DNA of 64,000 nucleotides from an uncultured PS1 clade bacterium (GTDB taxonomy: Bacteria > Pseudomonadota > Alphaproteobacteria > MED-G09). This document shows positions 43,328-53,372 of this stretch, piece by piece (positions within the stretch are counted from its first letter, which is position 1; each line of letters begins with the position of its first letter). A model generated the notes under the pieces. The model was not told the origin of the DNA, searched no databases, and saw only the letters and a list, made by a program, of their open reading frames with translations. The position numbers and the translations under genes were made by a program. The stretch covers positions 1 to 64,000 of the forward strand of contig CACBCD010000004.1 of the NCBI GenBank assembly GCA_902537725.1, written 5' to 3'.

Positions 43328-43360
43328 AAAAATAAAACTTATAAAATTTTGGAGTTTATC

Positions 43361-43753
43361 ATGTCAAAAACTGGCAGTTGTTTATGTGGAGATGTTAATT
43401 TTTCTTATAAATCAGATCCTGTTATGTTCTTAATGTGTCATTGTACAGATTGTCAAAAATCAACAGGAAGCCCTGTTGCATCTATAATTGTTGTTTCTGA
43501 GAATGATTTTAGCGTCAGTGGTCCAACTAGCAGTTATGAATGTGAAGCAAAAGTTACTAGATCATTTTGTAAAATTTGTGGTTCTCAAGTTTTCAGTCGA
43601 ATTGAGAGTGCACCAGGAGTTGTAGCAATTAAAACAGGTGTTTTGGATGAACAACCAACTGCTAAGCCTAATTTAGTATGTTGGACAAAAAGTAAACCTG
43701 ATTGGTTTGATATAAGCCACCCTAAAGTTTCTTTTGAAGAAAACCCAAATTAA
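43361..43753 (+). CDS. GFA (glutathione-dependent formaldehyde-activating enzyme) family protein
   Basis: About 130 residues from the ATG at 43361 (SD TGGAG); the track TTG at 43307 lies in the preceding terminator and is excluded. The Mss4-like zinc fold is evident: GSCLCGDVNF, CHCTDCQKSTGSP and FCKICGSQVF supply the cysteine ligands. Some members help formaldehyde react with glutathione, but most GFA-domain proteins have unknown roles. No formaldehyde oxidation genes are adjacent. Confidence 0.87.
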   Translation: MSKTGSCLCGDVNFSYKSDPVMFLMCHCTDCQKSTGSPVASIIVVSENDFSVSGPTSSYECEAKVTRSFCKICGSQVFSRIESAPGVVAIKTGVLDEQPTAKPNLVCWTKSKPDWFDISHPKVSFEENPN

Positions 43754-43835
43754 AATGAGACATTCAGTCACATAAATTTTAAATTATTTTAGTAGTATTT
43801 TTTTGTATAATTATTAAATACTAGGAATAATTAAA

Positions 43836-45101
43836 ATGGTTAAAAAATCACGAAGAGAATTTATTAAAAATGCAGGGCTAGGGTGTCTCTCTCTGTCTGT
43901 TACTCCTTATTTGATTGGTATTAATAATGAGGCCTCTTCTGAAACTGTTGGAAACTTTAATAAACATAGTTTTTTAAACCCTAATCTCATCAGCTGGAAT
44001 GATATCGGTCCTCTTCAAGATCCAAACGAATTTGGCGTCATGGTTCCAAAAGGTATGCAATGTAAGTTAATTGCTCAGTCTGGAAAAAAAATATCTAATT
44101 CATATATTTGGCATGGCTCTCCTGACGGGGCATCTGTTTTCCCAAGTAATGATGGCTGGATATATGTAAGTAATTCTGAGCTTGGAGACAATAAAGGTGG
44201 AGTAGGAGTAATTAAGTTTAATAGAGATGGCAATATTGAAGATTCATATTCCATTCTCCAGCATTCCTCGAGAAATTGTTCTGGAGGTAAAACTCCATGG
44301 AATACATGGCTATCTTGCGAAGAGCATTCCAAAGGAATTGTATGGGAAACATCACCAATTAAAAATGATCCTAATTTTCCAAAAAAAAGAGAAATGTTAG
44401 GAGCCTTTAGGCATGAAGGTGCGGCAATAGATCCAAAATCAAATTTTATTTATATGACTCATGACGATATGGAAGGTTTCTTTTATAGGTTCATTTCAAA
44501 TGAAATTGCAGGATCAGAAAAATACTATTTAAGAGGTGAATTACAAGCCGCAAAAGTTAATAGTGATGCATCAGTTACCTGGATTAAAGTCCCTGATCCA
44601 CTTGCAAAAGAAAAATCAATAATAGAACAAATTCCTGAAGCAACTGTATTTAAAAGAGGAGAAGGTATTGCTTATTATAATAGAAAGATCTTCTTTACAA
44701 CTACACATGATCATAGAGTATGGATTTATGAGCCAGACATAAATAAAATATCACTTTTCTATGATGGTATTCAAAAAACTAATTATAAAAATCCTTTTAA
44801 TTTTTTTAACAGATGGAGAAAAGATAGTAATGGTTATGCATTAAAAAGCCCTGACCAGATGACTGTTAATGCTGATGGCTATCCTTTGGTTGCAGAAGAT
44901 GGAGATAATATGGAACTTTGTTTTCTTGATAATGACGGTTTCGCAAAACCCTTGGTTCGATTGGATGGTCATTGGCTTTCAGAAATTACAGGACCAGCTT
45001 TTTCTCCCGATGGATCAAGACTATATTTTTCATCTCAGAGAGGTAGAACTGGTTCACGAAGAACTGGTGGAATGACTTTTGAAATAAAAAAAATAGTTTA
45101 A
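43836..45101 (+). CDS. PhoX-like (DUF839) protein with a twin-arginine signal
   Basis: A 421-residue protein with a Tat leader (SRREFIKNAGLGCLSLSVTPYLIG), exported in folded form to the periplasm. The body matches PF05787: GVMVPKGMQCKLIAQSG, NSELGDNKGGVGVIKFN, GKTPWNTWLSCEEHSKGIVWE, AFRHEGAAIDPKSNFIYMTHDD and the C-terminal GPAFSPDGSRLYFSSQRG. Characterised PhoX enzymes are calcium/iron phosphatases; many shorter DUF839 members, like this, are uncharacterised. AGGA precedes the ATG. It ends next to the convergent GST gene. Confidence 0.82.
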   Translation: MVKKSRREFIKNAGLGCLSLSVTPYLIGINNEASSETVGNFNKHSFLNPNLISWNDIGPLQDPNEFGVMVPKGMQCKLIAQSGKKISNSYIWHGSPDGASVFPSNDGWIYVSNSELGDNKGGVGVIKFNRDGNIEDSYSILQHSSRNCSGGKTPWNTWLSCEEHSKGIVWETSPIKNDPNFPKKREMLGAFRHEGAAIDPKSNFIYMTHDDMEGFFYRFISNEIAGSEKYYLRGELQAAKVNSDASVTWIKVPDPLAKEKSIIEQIPEATVFKRGEGIAYYNRKIFFTTTHDHRVWIYEPDINKISLFYDGIQKTNYKNPFNFFNRWRKDSNGYALKSPDQMTVNADGYPLVAEDGDNMELCFLDNDGFAKPLVRLDGHWLSEITGPAFSPDGSRLYFSSQRGRTGSRRTGGMTFEIKKIV

Positions 45102-45788
45102 TTATTTTTGTAAAATTTTATTCGCATTTTCTTCGAATTTTTTTACTTCTTCTGAGTTATCGTCCTCTGGCAGTTCTAATGGATGAGGAATTTCAACACC
45201 TTTTTTACAGGCAGGTCTTTCTCCAACAAGCTCCATCCATCTCATAAGGTTAGGTAAGTCATCTATTTTGACACCAGACCATTTATGGATTCTAATCCAA
45301 GACCAATTTGCAATATCTGCTAATGAAAAATCACCTGCTAGATATTCATTTTCATTAAGATGGTCATTAATAACTGTGAATAATCTTTTACTTTCATTTT
45401 GATAACGATCTATTACAGATTGAATTTTCTCTGGGAAATACCTATAAAAGACGTTTGCTTGACCCATCATTGGTCCAATCCCACCCATCTGGAACATTAG
45501 CCACTGAAGAACTTTTGCTTTTTTTACTGGATCCTTTGGTAAAAGCTTACCCTCTTTTTCAGCTAGATAAATCATTATTGCTCCAGACTCGAAAACAGCT
45601 AAATCATTTTCACCTCTATCCACTATCGCAGGTATTCGTCCATTAGGATTGATTTTTAAAAAAGATGATTCTTTTTGTTCACCTTTAATTAAATCTATAG
45701 GAATAATATTATAAGGAATATTTAATTCCTCTAAAGTAATTGAAACTTTCCAACCATTTGGAGTCGATGCTGTATATAAATCAATCAT
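45102..45788 (-). CDS. Glutathione S-transferase family protein
   Basis: A 228-residue protein. The thioredoxin-like N-terminal domain begins [27 protein letters not shown] and contains the glutathione-binding block [16 protein letters not shown] and the [12 protein letters not shown] motif; the helical C-terminal domain has [18 protein letters not shown]. The Ser/Thr start and the NGR-PA block resemble the Nu/theta-type (YfcG/YghU) enzymes, which are disulfide-bond reductases. It is convergent with the PhoX-like gene. Confidence 0.87.
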   Translation of the reverse strand: MIDLYTASTPNGWKVSITLEELNIPYNIIPIDLIKGEQKESSFLKINPNGRIPAIVDRGENDLAVFESGAIMIYLAEKEGKLLPKDPVKKAKVLQWLMFQMGGIGPMMGQANVFYRYFPEKIQSVIDRYQNESKRLFTVINDHLNENEYLAGDFSLADIANWSWIRIHKWSGVKIDDLPNLMRWMELVGERPACKKGVEIPHPLELPEDDNSEEVKKFEENANKILQK

Positions 45789-45888
45789 ATTTTTCTCACA
45801 TTAATGTTGTTAAAATTACATTTAAAAAACCTTTGATCAATAAAAATATTATGATTGACGCAATGAAAATCGTTTGCAAAGTTTGTAT

Positions 45889-47214
45889 ATGAAAAAATTA
45901 ACTACACCCATTTTATTAGCTTATGGTGGTCTTGCGGTACCTCTTGCTGCTCTTGGCCTTCCTTTAGCTGTTTACATCCCTCCTTTTTATGCTGGACCAA
46001 TTGGTTTGGGAGTAGGCGCAGTGGGTATAATTTTTATGGTAGCAAGATTTTGGGATATTTTTACTGATCCTATAATGGGAATGATTGTAGATCGATATCC
46101 TAGCAAATGGGGTAAACGTAAGCATTGGATTGCTATTGGTGTCCCAGTTTTGATGCTTGCGGCTTGGTTTATTTTTTTTCCAGGGGGTAGTCAATCAACA
46201 TTTTATCTTATTTTTTGGCTATTTATTCTGTATTTGGCTTTTACTTTTGTTGGATTGACTCAACAGGCGTGGGGAGTTGATATTTCAAAAAGTTATAATG
46301 ATAGATCAAAAGTTTATGGTTGGAGAGAGATTGGATCAATTTTTGGAATGATGTCAGTTTTAGCTTTACCGGCTATTTTAGAAAATGCTGGATCTAATTT
46401 TACTGAGATGATTGCTGGTATGGGTTATTTTTTTATTATTGTTCTGCCTATTACAGCACTTATTGGATTAATTGTTATTCCAGACAATGAAAGAAATGAA
46501 GGGACAAGTTTTCCAAGTTTTTCAGATTTACCATTAATTTTGAAAGATAATAGACCGTTAATTAGAACATTATTAATAGAATTTTTATGTAGTAGTGCCT
46601 CATCAATATCTGCGGTTACATATATATATCTTGCTAAACACGTTTTTGATTTAGAAGAAATTTCAAGTAGAATACTATTTTTATATTTCTTTGCTGGTTT
46701 ACTAGTAATGCCACTTTGGATGAAAGTATCTTACTTGATAGGCAAGTCTAAGACTTTGTTTACCTCAACAATTTTATGCTCACTTACATTGGCTTCTTAT
46801 TTATTTATAAATACAAATGATGCGCTCATAACGTTAGTAATTTTGACAGCTTTATATGGAATTGGATATGGGGCACCATTTACCTTAACAAGAGCCTTAA
46901 TGGCAGATATTGTTGATGCAGACGAATTAAAAAGTAAGAAAAAAAGGCCAGGTTTATTTTATTCTATACTTACAACTTTTTCAAAAGTTGGAGCTGCAAT
47001 TGCAGTTGGTCTGGTATATACCTATTTAGAATTTAATGGCTTTAAGCCTGATCAAATCGCATCAGAAAAAATTAAAGAAATTTTATTATTTGTTTTTGCT
47101 TTTATCCCAATGATTTTATATTTTTGCGCTTCTTTATTTTGTATTGGGTATGAGTTAACATCAGAAAAACATAAAGAGATTCAAAAACAACTTGAACTTA
47201 GGAATGGGACTTAA
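45889..47214 (+). CDS. MFS transporter, GPH family
   Basis: About 441 residues from the ATG at 45889; the track TTG adds five residues. Twelve helices are apparent. ARFWDIFTDPIMGMIVDRYPSKWGKRKHWIAIG is the MelB-type cytoplasmic loop, and LTQQAWGVDISKSYNDRSKVYGWREI a conserved segment. It is the second GPH symporter of the window, and only distantly like the one at 34 kb. A 13-codon leader ORF (45851-45892) ends in an ATGA overlap with its start. The CoA-transferase gene follows 27 bases later. Confidence 0.86.
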   Translation: MKKLTTPILLAYGGLAVPLAALGLPLAVYIPPFYAGPIGLGVGAVGIIFMVARFWDIFTDPIMGMIVDRYPSKWGKRKHWIAIGVPVLMLAAWFIFFPGGSQSTFYLIFWLFILYLAFTFVGLTQQAWGVDISKSYNDRSKVYGWREIGSIFGMMSVLALPAILENAGSNFTEMIAGMGYFFIIVLPITALIGLIVIPDNERNEGTSFPSFSDLPLILKDNRPLIRTLLIEFLCSSASSISAVTYIYLAKHVFDLEEISSRILFLYFFAGLLVMPLWMKVSYLIGKSKTLFTSTILCSLTLASYLFINTNDALITLVILTALYGIGYGAPFTLTRALMADIVDADELKSKKKRPGLFYSILTTFSKVGAAIAVGLVYTYLEFNGFKPDQIASEKIKEILLFVFAFIPMILYFCASLFCIGYELTSEKHKEIQKQLELRNGT

Positions 47215-47241
47215 TTAAATAAAATTTTTGGGGAGAATAAA

Positions 47242-48429
47242 ATGAATGGACCTCTAGATGGTGTAAAAGTTATTGATCTATCAACAATTGTATCAGGACC
47301 CTTGGCGGGATCTCTATTGGGTGACCAAGGAGCAGATGTTATAAAAATTGAGTCACCTCTGCGGCCTGATAATGCTAGATTTATGGGTCCTCTTAGAGGA
47401 GAAAACGGAGCATTATTTGCAGCTGCTAATAGATCAAAAAGAAGTCTTGCCCTAGATTTAAAAAAGGATGGTTCAAAAGCCATAATTTATGAGTTAATCA
47501 AAAACTCTGATGTTATAATTGATAATTTTCGTCCAGGTATTTTAAAGAAACTTGGTCTCGAATACGAGGATGTTAAGAAATACAACCCTAGAATAATTCA
47601 ATTATCGATAACAGGATATGGAGTTGATGGACCTTATTCAAAAAGGCGTGTCTATGATCCTTTAATTCAAGCAACCGCAGGTATTGCAAATGCTCAATCA
47701 ATTGACGGAACCCCAAAATTTGTAAAAACATTAATGTGCGATAAAATTACTTCTCTTACAGCTGCTCAATCAGTTACTGCGGCACTTTATGCGCGAGAAA
47801 AAACAGATGAGGGACAAAAAATTAATCTATCTATGTTAGATACAGCGTTATATTTCTTGTGGTCAGATAATATGTATAACTTTACTTGGTTAGGTGATGG
47901 TTGGGAGCCAATTCCAAATATAGCTGACTTTTATGAGCCTGTTAAAACTAAAGATGGTTATATAGCCCTAGTTGCAATAAATGATAGCGAGTTTGCAGGT
48001 GTTTGCAAAGCTATTGATAGAGAAGATTTATTAACCGATGAGAGATTTTCAACTATGCAAAATAGAATGATGAATGTCATAGAAATGCAAAAAATTCTCT
48101 TACATGCATATACTTTATTTACTTCTGAGGAATTAGTTGCTCGCATGGATGAAAACGATGTTCCTTCAGCAATAATTAATAAACTTGAGGATGTGATTGA
48201 TGATCCGCAAGTAAAAAATAATGATTCAATCATGAAACTTTCAGGCAATGATAACAATTCAATGCAAAGCCCAAAGTCACCAGCCCAATATAGTTCAACT
48301 CCTTGTTCTGATAACCCAAAATTTATGCCAGCTCTTGGCGAGCACTCAAGAGAAATTTTATTAGAAAATGGCTTTTCTGATGAAAAGATTAGAGAGCTCT
48401 CTGAAAATCAAATAATAGCTGTCAGGTAA
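47242..48429 (+). CDS. CaiB/BaiF (family III) CoA-transferase
   Basis: A 395-residue cytoplasmic enzyme that moves CoA between carboxylic acids. The start GPLDGVKVIDLSTIVSGPLAGSLLGDQGADVIKIESP is the family signature; NRSKRSLALDLKKDGSKAI, DNFRPGILKKLGL with the region before the active Asp, and SLLDTALYF-like SMLDTALYFL follow. GGGGAGAATAAA precedes the ATG. It overlaps the alpha/beta hydrolase by 1 base (TAATG), and with the GPH transporter likely forms a small uptake and activation operon. Confidence 0.9.
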   Translation: MNGPLDGVKVIDLSTIVSGPLAGSLLGDQGADVIKIESPLRPDNARFMGPLRGENGALFAAANRSKRSLALDLKKDGSKAIIYELIKNSDVIIDNFRPGILKKLGLEYEDVKKYNPRIIQLSITGYGVDGPYSKRRVYDPLIQATAGIANAQSIDGTPKFVKTLMCDKITSLTAAQSVTAALYAREKTDEGQKINLSMLDTALYFLWSDNMYNFTWLGDGWEPIPNIADFYEPVKTKDGYIALVAINDSEFAGVCKAIDREDLLTDERFSTMQNRMMNVIEMQKILLHAYTLFTSEELVARMDENDVPSAIINKLEDVIDDPQVKNNDSIMKLSGNDNNSMQSPKSPAQYSSTPCSDNPKFMPALGEHSREILLENGFSDEKIRELSENQIIAVR

Positions 48430-49337
48430 TGATAAGCATTAGAGGAAAAGTTTGGTTTATATTATTAGCTATAATAAGAAAACGGATAGGGTCTCTTTTA
48501 AAAGTAACAAAATCAAGAAGGATTAGAGCTGCTTCACAAAGATGGAAAAAAAATAATAAATTTTTAATTTCTGAGAAATTTCTTGATAAAATAAAAGTTA
48601 TTGAATTTGAACCAAAGAATTCTGATAATGAGGGTGTAATTTTATACCTTCATGGTGGTGGTTATGTTACTTGTGGCCCAGAGACACATGCTTCATTGGT
48701 CACTCAATTGTCAGAGTTTACAAGATCTAAGGTTATGTTTCCGGAATATCGATTAGCTCCAAAGGATCCTTTTCCTGCCGCTATAGATGATTGTTTAATG
48801 GTTTATCAAGAATTAATCAGAAACGGCATTAACTCAAAAAATATTTCATTGGTAGGAGACTCTGCAGGAGGTGGTTTGGTTATGGCTCTTTTACAAATTA
48901 TTCAGAAAGATAATCTTGATACACCTTCTTCTGCTGTACTGATTTCTCCTTGGACGGATTTAACATTAAGTGGGGATTCAATGTCTTCAAGAGTTGATCG
49001 TGACCCAATGTTAATGCCAGGTAAGGATATGGATCATGTTGTAAAGTCTTACCTAAATGGAGAAGATCCTAAAAATCCATTAATATCGTCAATTTTTTGC
49101 GAGGATTTAAAATTACCGCCTATGCAAATTCATGTTGGTACTGAAGAAATATTATTCGACGATTCTGTAAGATTATTTGAAAAAATATCTACTGGCAATA
49201 ATGTCAAGCTAGAGATTTGGGATGGTATGTTTCATGTTTTCAATATTTTCTGTAAAGGATTTCTTGCTGTACCTGAAGCAAAAAAGGCAAATTTACAGAT
49301 AGCAAATTTTATTTCTGAAAATTATCCCAGAAAATAA
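48429..49337 (+). CDS. Alpha/beta hydrolase, HSL (GDSAG) family
   Basis: A 302-residue esterase/lipase-type hydrolase. The oxyanion motif HGGGYVTCGPETH near residue 75, the nucleophile in LVGDSAGGGLVMAL and the C-terminal catalytic His in IWDGMFHVFNIF define the hormone-sensitive-lipase family. It hydrolyses short-chain esters. The gene is fused translationally to the CoA-transferase by TAATG and runs 16 bases into the convergent DASS transporter gene. Confidence 0.9.
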   Translation: MISIRGKVWFILLAIIRKRIGSLLKVTKSRRIRAASQRWKKNNKFLISEKFLDKIKVIEFEPKNSDNEGVILYLHGGGYVTCGPETHASLVTQLSEFTRSKVMFPEYRLAPKDPFPAAIDDCLMVYQELIRNGINSKNISLVGDSAGGGLVMALLQIIQKDNLDTPSSAVLISPWTDLTLSGDSMSSRVDRDPMLMPGKDMDHVVKSYLNGEDPKNPLISSIFCEDLKLPPMQIHVGTEEILFDDSVRLFEKISTGNNVKLEIWDGMFHVFNIFCKGFLAVPEAKKANLQIANFISENYPRK

Positions 49338-50764
49338 GGTACTAATTTTACTGCAATTATTGATACTAAAATTATTCCTATAATATTTAATGCTAATCCC
49401 GCTCTCATCATTTGATTAATATCAAATAAATTTGATCCATATACTATTAAGTTTGGAGGAGTTGCAACAGGAAGCATAAAAGCGCAACTAGCTGCTAAAG
49501 TAATTGATGCTGTAAGAATAAGAGGACTTTCTCCTAAACCGACCGCCATGGATGCAATTACAGGAAGAAAAACACTTGTTGTTGCTAAATTAGAGGTAAG
49601 TTCGGTAAGGAAAACTATTAAGCATACAGATGCAATAACTAGTATTATTAATCCAAACGAACCAAGTGGTTCTAGATTACCACCTAACCAAACTGATAAA
49701 CCACTATACGATACTGCGTTAGCAAGACTTAGACCTCCTCCAAATAATATTAAAAGATTCCAGGGCACATTTTTTGCGGTCTCCCAATCCATCAATTTTT
49801 CATCTTTATTTCCACTTGGTAGTAAAAAAAGAGCTACTGATGCAACTACAGCAATAACATGATCAGTTAAATTTTGAAGGCCAGGTATATTTTGAAGAAG
49901 ATCTCTTGTTATCCAGGAAAAAGCAGTCAATCCAAAAACGATTAAGACCCTTTTTTCAGCAACACCCATTTTTCCTAAATTATTGTATCTTTGTTTAATT
50001 AGCTCTACAGCTTCGTTATTAGAGGAAAAGTTTGTTACAAAGATTACTTTTGTAAGAATAAACCAAGTGAGAGGAAGCATTAATATTGCTAGAGGTAGAC
50101 CCACCAATAACCAGTTGAAAAAACTGATTTGAACTTCGTAATTTTCTTCTATAAAGCTTGCAAAAACTGCATTTGGAGCTGTTCCGATAAGTGTTGTCAT
50201 TCCTCCAATGGTAGCTGAATATGCAATTCCTAACATTAAGGCAGTTGCGAAGCCATTATTTTTATTTATATCCTTACCTATATTTTGTTGAGCAATAGTT
50301 GCTACTGATATCCCAATAGGAAGAAGCATTAACGTGGTAGATGTATTCATCATCCACATTGACAAAAAAGCGCTTACACCCATAAATCCAGCAATTAAAG
50401 TTGATCCATCTCTTCCCGAATATCTTAAGATTCCTAAAGCAATTCTCTCATGTAGATTTGATTTCTGGATACTTAATGCAAGTATAAAACCTCCTAGAAA
50501 TAAAAAGATATTTTTATTTGAAAATGGTATAGCCGCTTCTGAAAAAGAGGTTATACCAAACATTGGAAAGAAAATTAGAGGAAGTAAGGCTGTTATAAAT
50601 AAAGGTATAGCCTCTGTAGCCCAAAGTGATGCCATTAAAATTCCTACCGCAGCAACTCTCCAAGCTTCTATGGATAGCCCTTCAGGCTTAGGAAAAAATA
50701 AAATAATTATGAAAGCTGATAATGAGAAAATTAATTTTAAGTTAATTTGATTAAAATTTATCAT
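49322..50764 (-). CDS. SLC13/DASS family anion:sodium symporter
   Basis: A 480-residue membrane protein with about eleven helices. The two SNT-type motifs characteristic of the family appear as MNTSTTLMLLPIGISV and LTSNLATTSVFLPVIASMA, and GTAPNAVFASF and VATPPNLIVYGSN complete the substrate site. It would import di- or tricarboxylates or sulfate with sodium, fitting a marine sodium-rich niche. It overlaps the convergent hydrolase gene by 16 bases. Confidence 0.9.
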   Translation of the reverse strand: MINFNQINLKLIFSLSAFIIILFFPKPEGLSIEAWRVAAVGILMASLWATEAIPLFITALLPLIFFPMFGITSFSEAAIPFSNKNIFLFLGGFILALSIQKSNLHERIALGILRYSGRDGSTLIAGFMGVSAFLSMWMMNTSTTLMLLPIGISVATIAQQNIGKDINKNNGFATALMLGIAYSATIGGMTTLIGTAPNAVFASFIEENYEVQISFFNWLLVGLPLAILMLPLTWFILTKVIFVTNFSSNNEAVELIKQRYNNLGKMGVAEKRVLIVFGLTAFSWITRDLLQNIPGLQNLTDHVIAVVASVALFLLPSGNKDEKLMDWETAKNVPWNLLILFGGGLSLANAVSYSGLSVWLGGNLEPLGSFGLIILVIASVCLIVFLTELTSNLATTSVFLPVIASMAVGLGESPLILTASITLAASCAFMLPVATPPNLIVYGSNLFDINQMMRAGLALNIIGIILVSIIAVKLVPYFLG

Positions 50765-50865
50765 AATTGAATTTATAACCTAGATTTATATTGAAATATT
50801 ATTAATTAATATTAGCTTGTGTGATACTAATTACAAACATTTTATATTTATGGAGAATAAAGGTT

Positions 50866-51900
50866 ATGGGAAACATGTTAACTAATAGAATGCTTAGATT
50901 GAAGACTAGACCAAAAGGTGCTGTTAGTTCAGATAATTTCGAATTGTCAGAAGAGCAAGTACCAGAACTTAGAGATGGTCAAATTTTAGTTAAGGTCCTT
51001 TATTTATCCTTTGATCCTACACAGAGAGGCTGGTTAAATGATGTTAAGTCTTATGTACCACCAGTACAAATTGGTGAGATAATGAGAGCTAGTTCAGTTG
51101 GCCAAATTATTGAGTCCAAAGATGAAAATTTTTCAATTGGCGATATTGTCATGGGTACTTTTGGCTGGCAAGAATATGCAGCTGTAGATAGTTCCTTTGG
51201 ATTACTTCCAATTCAAAAATTACCCGAAGGAATTCCTCACACATCAGCATTGAGTATTTATGGAATTACTGGATTAACTGCCTTTTTTGGCATGATTGAT
51301 ATAGGTCAACCTAAAGAGGGCGATACAGTTCTAGTTTCTGGCGCTGCCGGAGCAACTGGATCTGTTGCGGGCCAGATAGCAAGAATTCACGGGGCTAAAA
51401 ATGTTATTGGAATTGCTGGCGGATCCGAGAAATGTGAATGGGTAGTAAAAGAAGCTGGATTTGATTCATGTATTGACTATAAGAACGAAGATGTTGCCTC
51501 AAAGTTATTAGAATTGGCTCCAAAAGGTATCGATGTTTACTTTGATAATGTTGGTGGGAAAATTCTAGAGATTGCTCTTTCACAAATTGCTCAGAATGCA
51601 AGAATTGTGATGTGCGGTGGTATCTCATCTGGATACACTATTGAAGCACTTCCTCCAGGGCCATCAACCCTAACAAATTTAATTATTCAAAGAGGAAGAA
51701 TGGAAGGCTTTATAGTTCTAGACTTTGCCCAAAGATTTGGTGAAGCAATGATACAGTTAGGCACTTGGGTATCCGAAGGAAAAATTGTATACCAGGAAGA
51801 TATTGCTGAAGGCCTGGAGAACTGCCCAGCTACACTTGCTCGATTATTTGAGGGTAAAAACTTTGGAAAACAGTTATTAAAAGTTGCAGATCCAGAATAA
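50866..51900 (+). CDS. NADP-dependent MDR oxidoreductase, PTGR/CurA-like
   Basis: About 344 residues from the ATG at 50866; the GTG at 50821 adds 15 residues upstream of the ribosome site GGAG. LKTRPKGAVSSDNFEL, YLSFDPTQRGWLNDV and VLVSGAAGATGSVAGQIARI are typical of the zinc-free prostaglandin/curcumin reductase group, and YFDNVGGKILEIAL follows. These enzymes reduce activated double bonds with NADPH. It stands alone, divergent from the DASS transporter. Confidence 0.9.
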   Translation: MGNMLTNRMLRLKTRPKGAVSSDNFELSEEQVPELRDGQILVKVLYLSFDPTQRGWLNDVKSYVPPVQIGEIMRASSVGQIIESKDENFSIGDIVMGTFGWQEYAAVDSSFGLLPIQKLPEGIPHTSALSIYGITGLTAFFGMIDIGQPKEGDTVLVSGAAGATGSVAGQIARIHGAKNVIGIAGGSEKCEWVVKEAGFDSCIDYKNEDVASKLLELAPKGIDVYFDNVGGKILEIALSQIAQNARIVMCGGISSGYTIEALPPGPSTLTNLIIQRGRMEGFIVLDFAQRFGEAMIQLGTWVSEGKIVYQEDIAEGLENCPATLARLFEGKNFGKQLLKVADPE

Positions 51901-51968
51901 ATGCCAGGATCAGTTTAATTCAATTTTTTAGGAGTTTTTAAGTTTTATTTAAATTAAAACTCATTTGA

Positions 51969-53372
51969 ATGAAAATAATAAATAAAATATCAAATTTTTT
52001 TTCAAAAAGAACAATTACAGCATCAATTAGAAATAAATTGATGATGGATTGGTCTGATGAAAATAAATTTCTTGAAAATAGGGTTAAAAGAGAAAATTTA
52101 AGACAATTGGAGAAAAGATCTCATATTGTTTATTATTTTCATTCACTAGCAGATCCATACTCACATCTAACTTCTCAAGTATTAGAAAATTTCATTAATA
52201 AATATAATATAGAATTAAAGATATTATTTGTATCTGATCCAAATAATGTTTTTACTCCTGAGAGGAAGATGTTTGATGATTATTGTTTGAGAGATGCAGC
52301 AGAATTGGCAAAATATCATGGTTTGAAATTTGAAAATGCAGTTCAAATTTCCAAAAGTAATATTTTAAGTGCATATAAAATCTTGAATTACTATTATTTT
52401 CATAAAAAAATTTCCCAAATTGAATTTATAAAATTACTAAAAGAAATTTCATCATACCTATGGTCAAATCAAACCAATAAGCTAAATCAAATAATTTCAA
52501 ATTTTGATGAACAAGAAAAAGTTTTTTTTAATATTCAAGAAAATACTCTTTTAGAGGATGGTAACAAAAAATTAGCTGATTTTGATTATTACTTTGGTTC
52601 CTCCTTTCATTATGAAGGCGAGAACTATTGGGGAATTGATAGACTTCATCATTTAGAAGATAGATTAAATGAATTAAATTTAAATAGAAAAAAATCTCAT
52701 TCCTATATTATTAGTCATAAGGATATTAATAATGATTTAGAAAACATTGATTTTAGTCAAATAAATCTAAAGCTCGAATTTTTCCCTTCATTAAATAGTC
52801 CTTACACATACCTGAGCTTTAAAAGAATTAGAGCTATTTTTGAAAAATATCCTATTAAATTTGAGGTAAGACCTGTTTTACCTATGCTTATGCGTAATAT
52901 GAAAATACCTCCAATTAAAGGTAAGTATATTTTATCGGATGCCGCTAGAGAGGGTAGAAAAAACGGTGTCATAATTAAAAATATTTATTCACCAATTGGT
53001 AAACCTGCCGAGAAGGCTTATTCTCTTTTTCCTAAAATAAATGAGAAAGGTTTTGGTTTTGATTATCTTGAAAAGTTAATGGTTTCATCTTTTTACTATG
53101 GGCAAAATATTGGTGAGGATAAATACTTAGAAAAAACTGTTTCTGATTTTGGTTTATCTTGGTTAGAATTAAAAAGAGAACTATCAAATAATGACTGGAG
53201 ACACATACTAAATAATAATTTGGAAGATATGTATAAGGGAGGTTGTTGGGGGGTTCCAACAATGAAATTATCGAGCGTTAATGACGACTATGTTTATTAT
53301 CAATGGGGACAAGACAGAATTCATTTTGTTGAGAAAGAAATAATATCCAAGCTCAGTATTAACCACCAGTAA
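51969..53372 (+). CDS. Double DsbA-like (HCCA isomerase/kappa GST type) protein
   Basis: A 467-residue protein with two DsbA-type thioredoxin-fold domains. Domain 1 begins IVYYFHSLADPYSHLTSQVLENF near residue 55, domain 2 LKLEFFPSLNSPYTYLSFKRI near residue 265 and has the cis-Pro loop CWGVPTMKL at the C-terminus. Neither has a CxxC; the S-L-x-S/D-P-Y-(S/T) pattern is that of 2-hydroxychromene-2-carboxylate isomerase and kappa GST. It may bind glutathione. It overlaps the convergent moaA by 14 bases. No aromatic degradation genes are adjacent. Confidence 0.75.
   Translation: MKIINKISNFFSKRTITASIRNKLMMDWSDENKFLENRVKRENLRQLEKRSHIVYYFHSLADPYSHLTSQVLENFINKYNIELKILFVSDPNNVFTPERKMFDDYCLRDAAELAKYHGLKFENAVQISKSNILSAYKILNYYYFHKKISQIEFIKLLKEISSYLWSNQTNKLNQIISNFDEQEKVFFNIQENTLLEDGNKKLADFDYYFGSSFHYEGENYWGIDRLHHLEDRLNELNLNRKKSHSYIISHKDINNDLENIDFSQINLKLEFFPSLNSPYTYLSFKRIRAIFEKYPIKFEVRPVLPMLMRNMKIPPIKGKYILSDAAREGRKNGVIIKNIYSPIGKPAEKAYSLFPKINEKGFGFDYLEKLMVSSFYYGQNIGEDKYLEKTVSDFGLSWLELKRELSNNDWRHILNNNLEDMYKGGCWGVPTMKLSSVNDDYVYYQWGQDRIHFVEKEIISKLSINHQ

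Noticed and set aside
43307-43360. TTG start of the GFA protein
   Set aside because: It lies inside the preceding terminator and lacks a ribosome site; the ATG at 43361 begins at the conserved domain.
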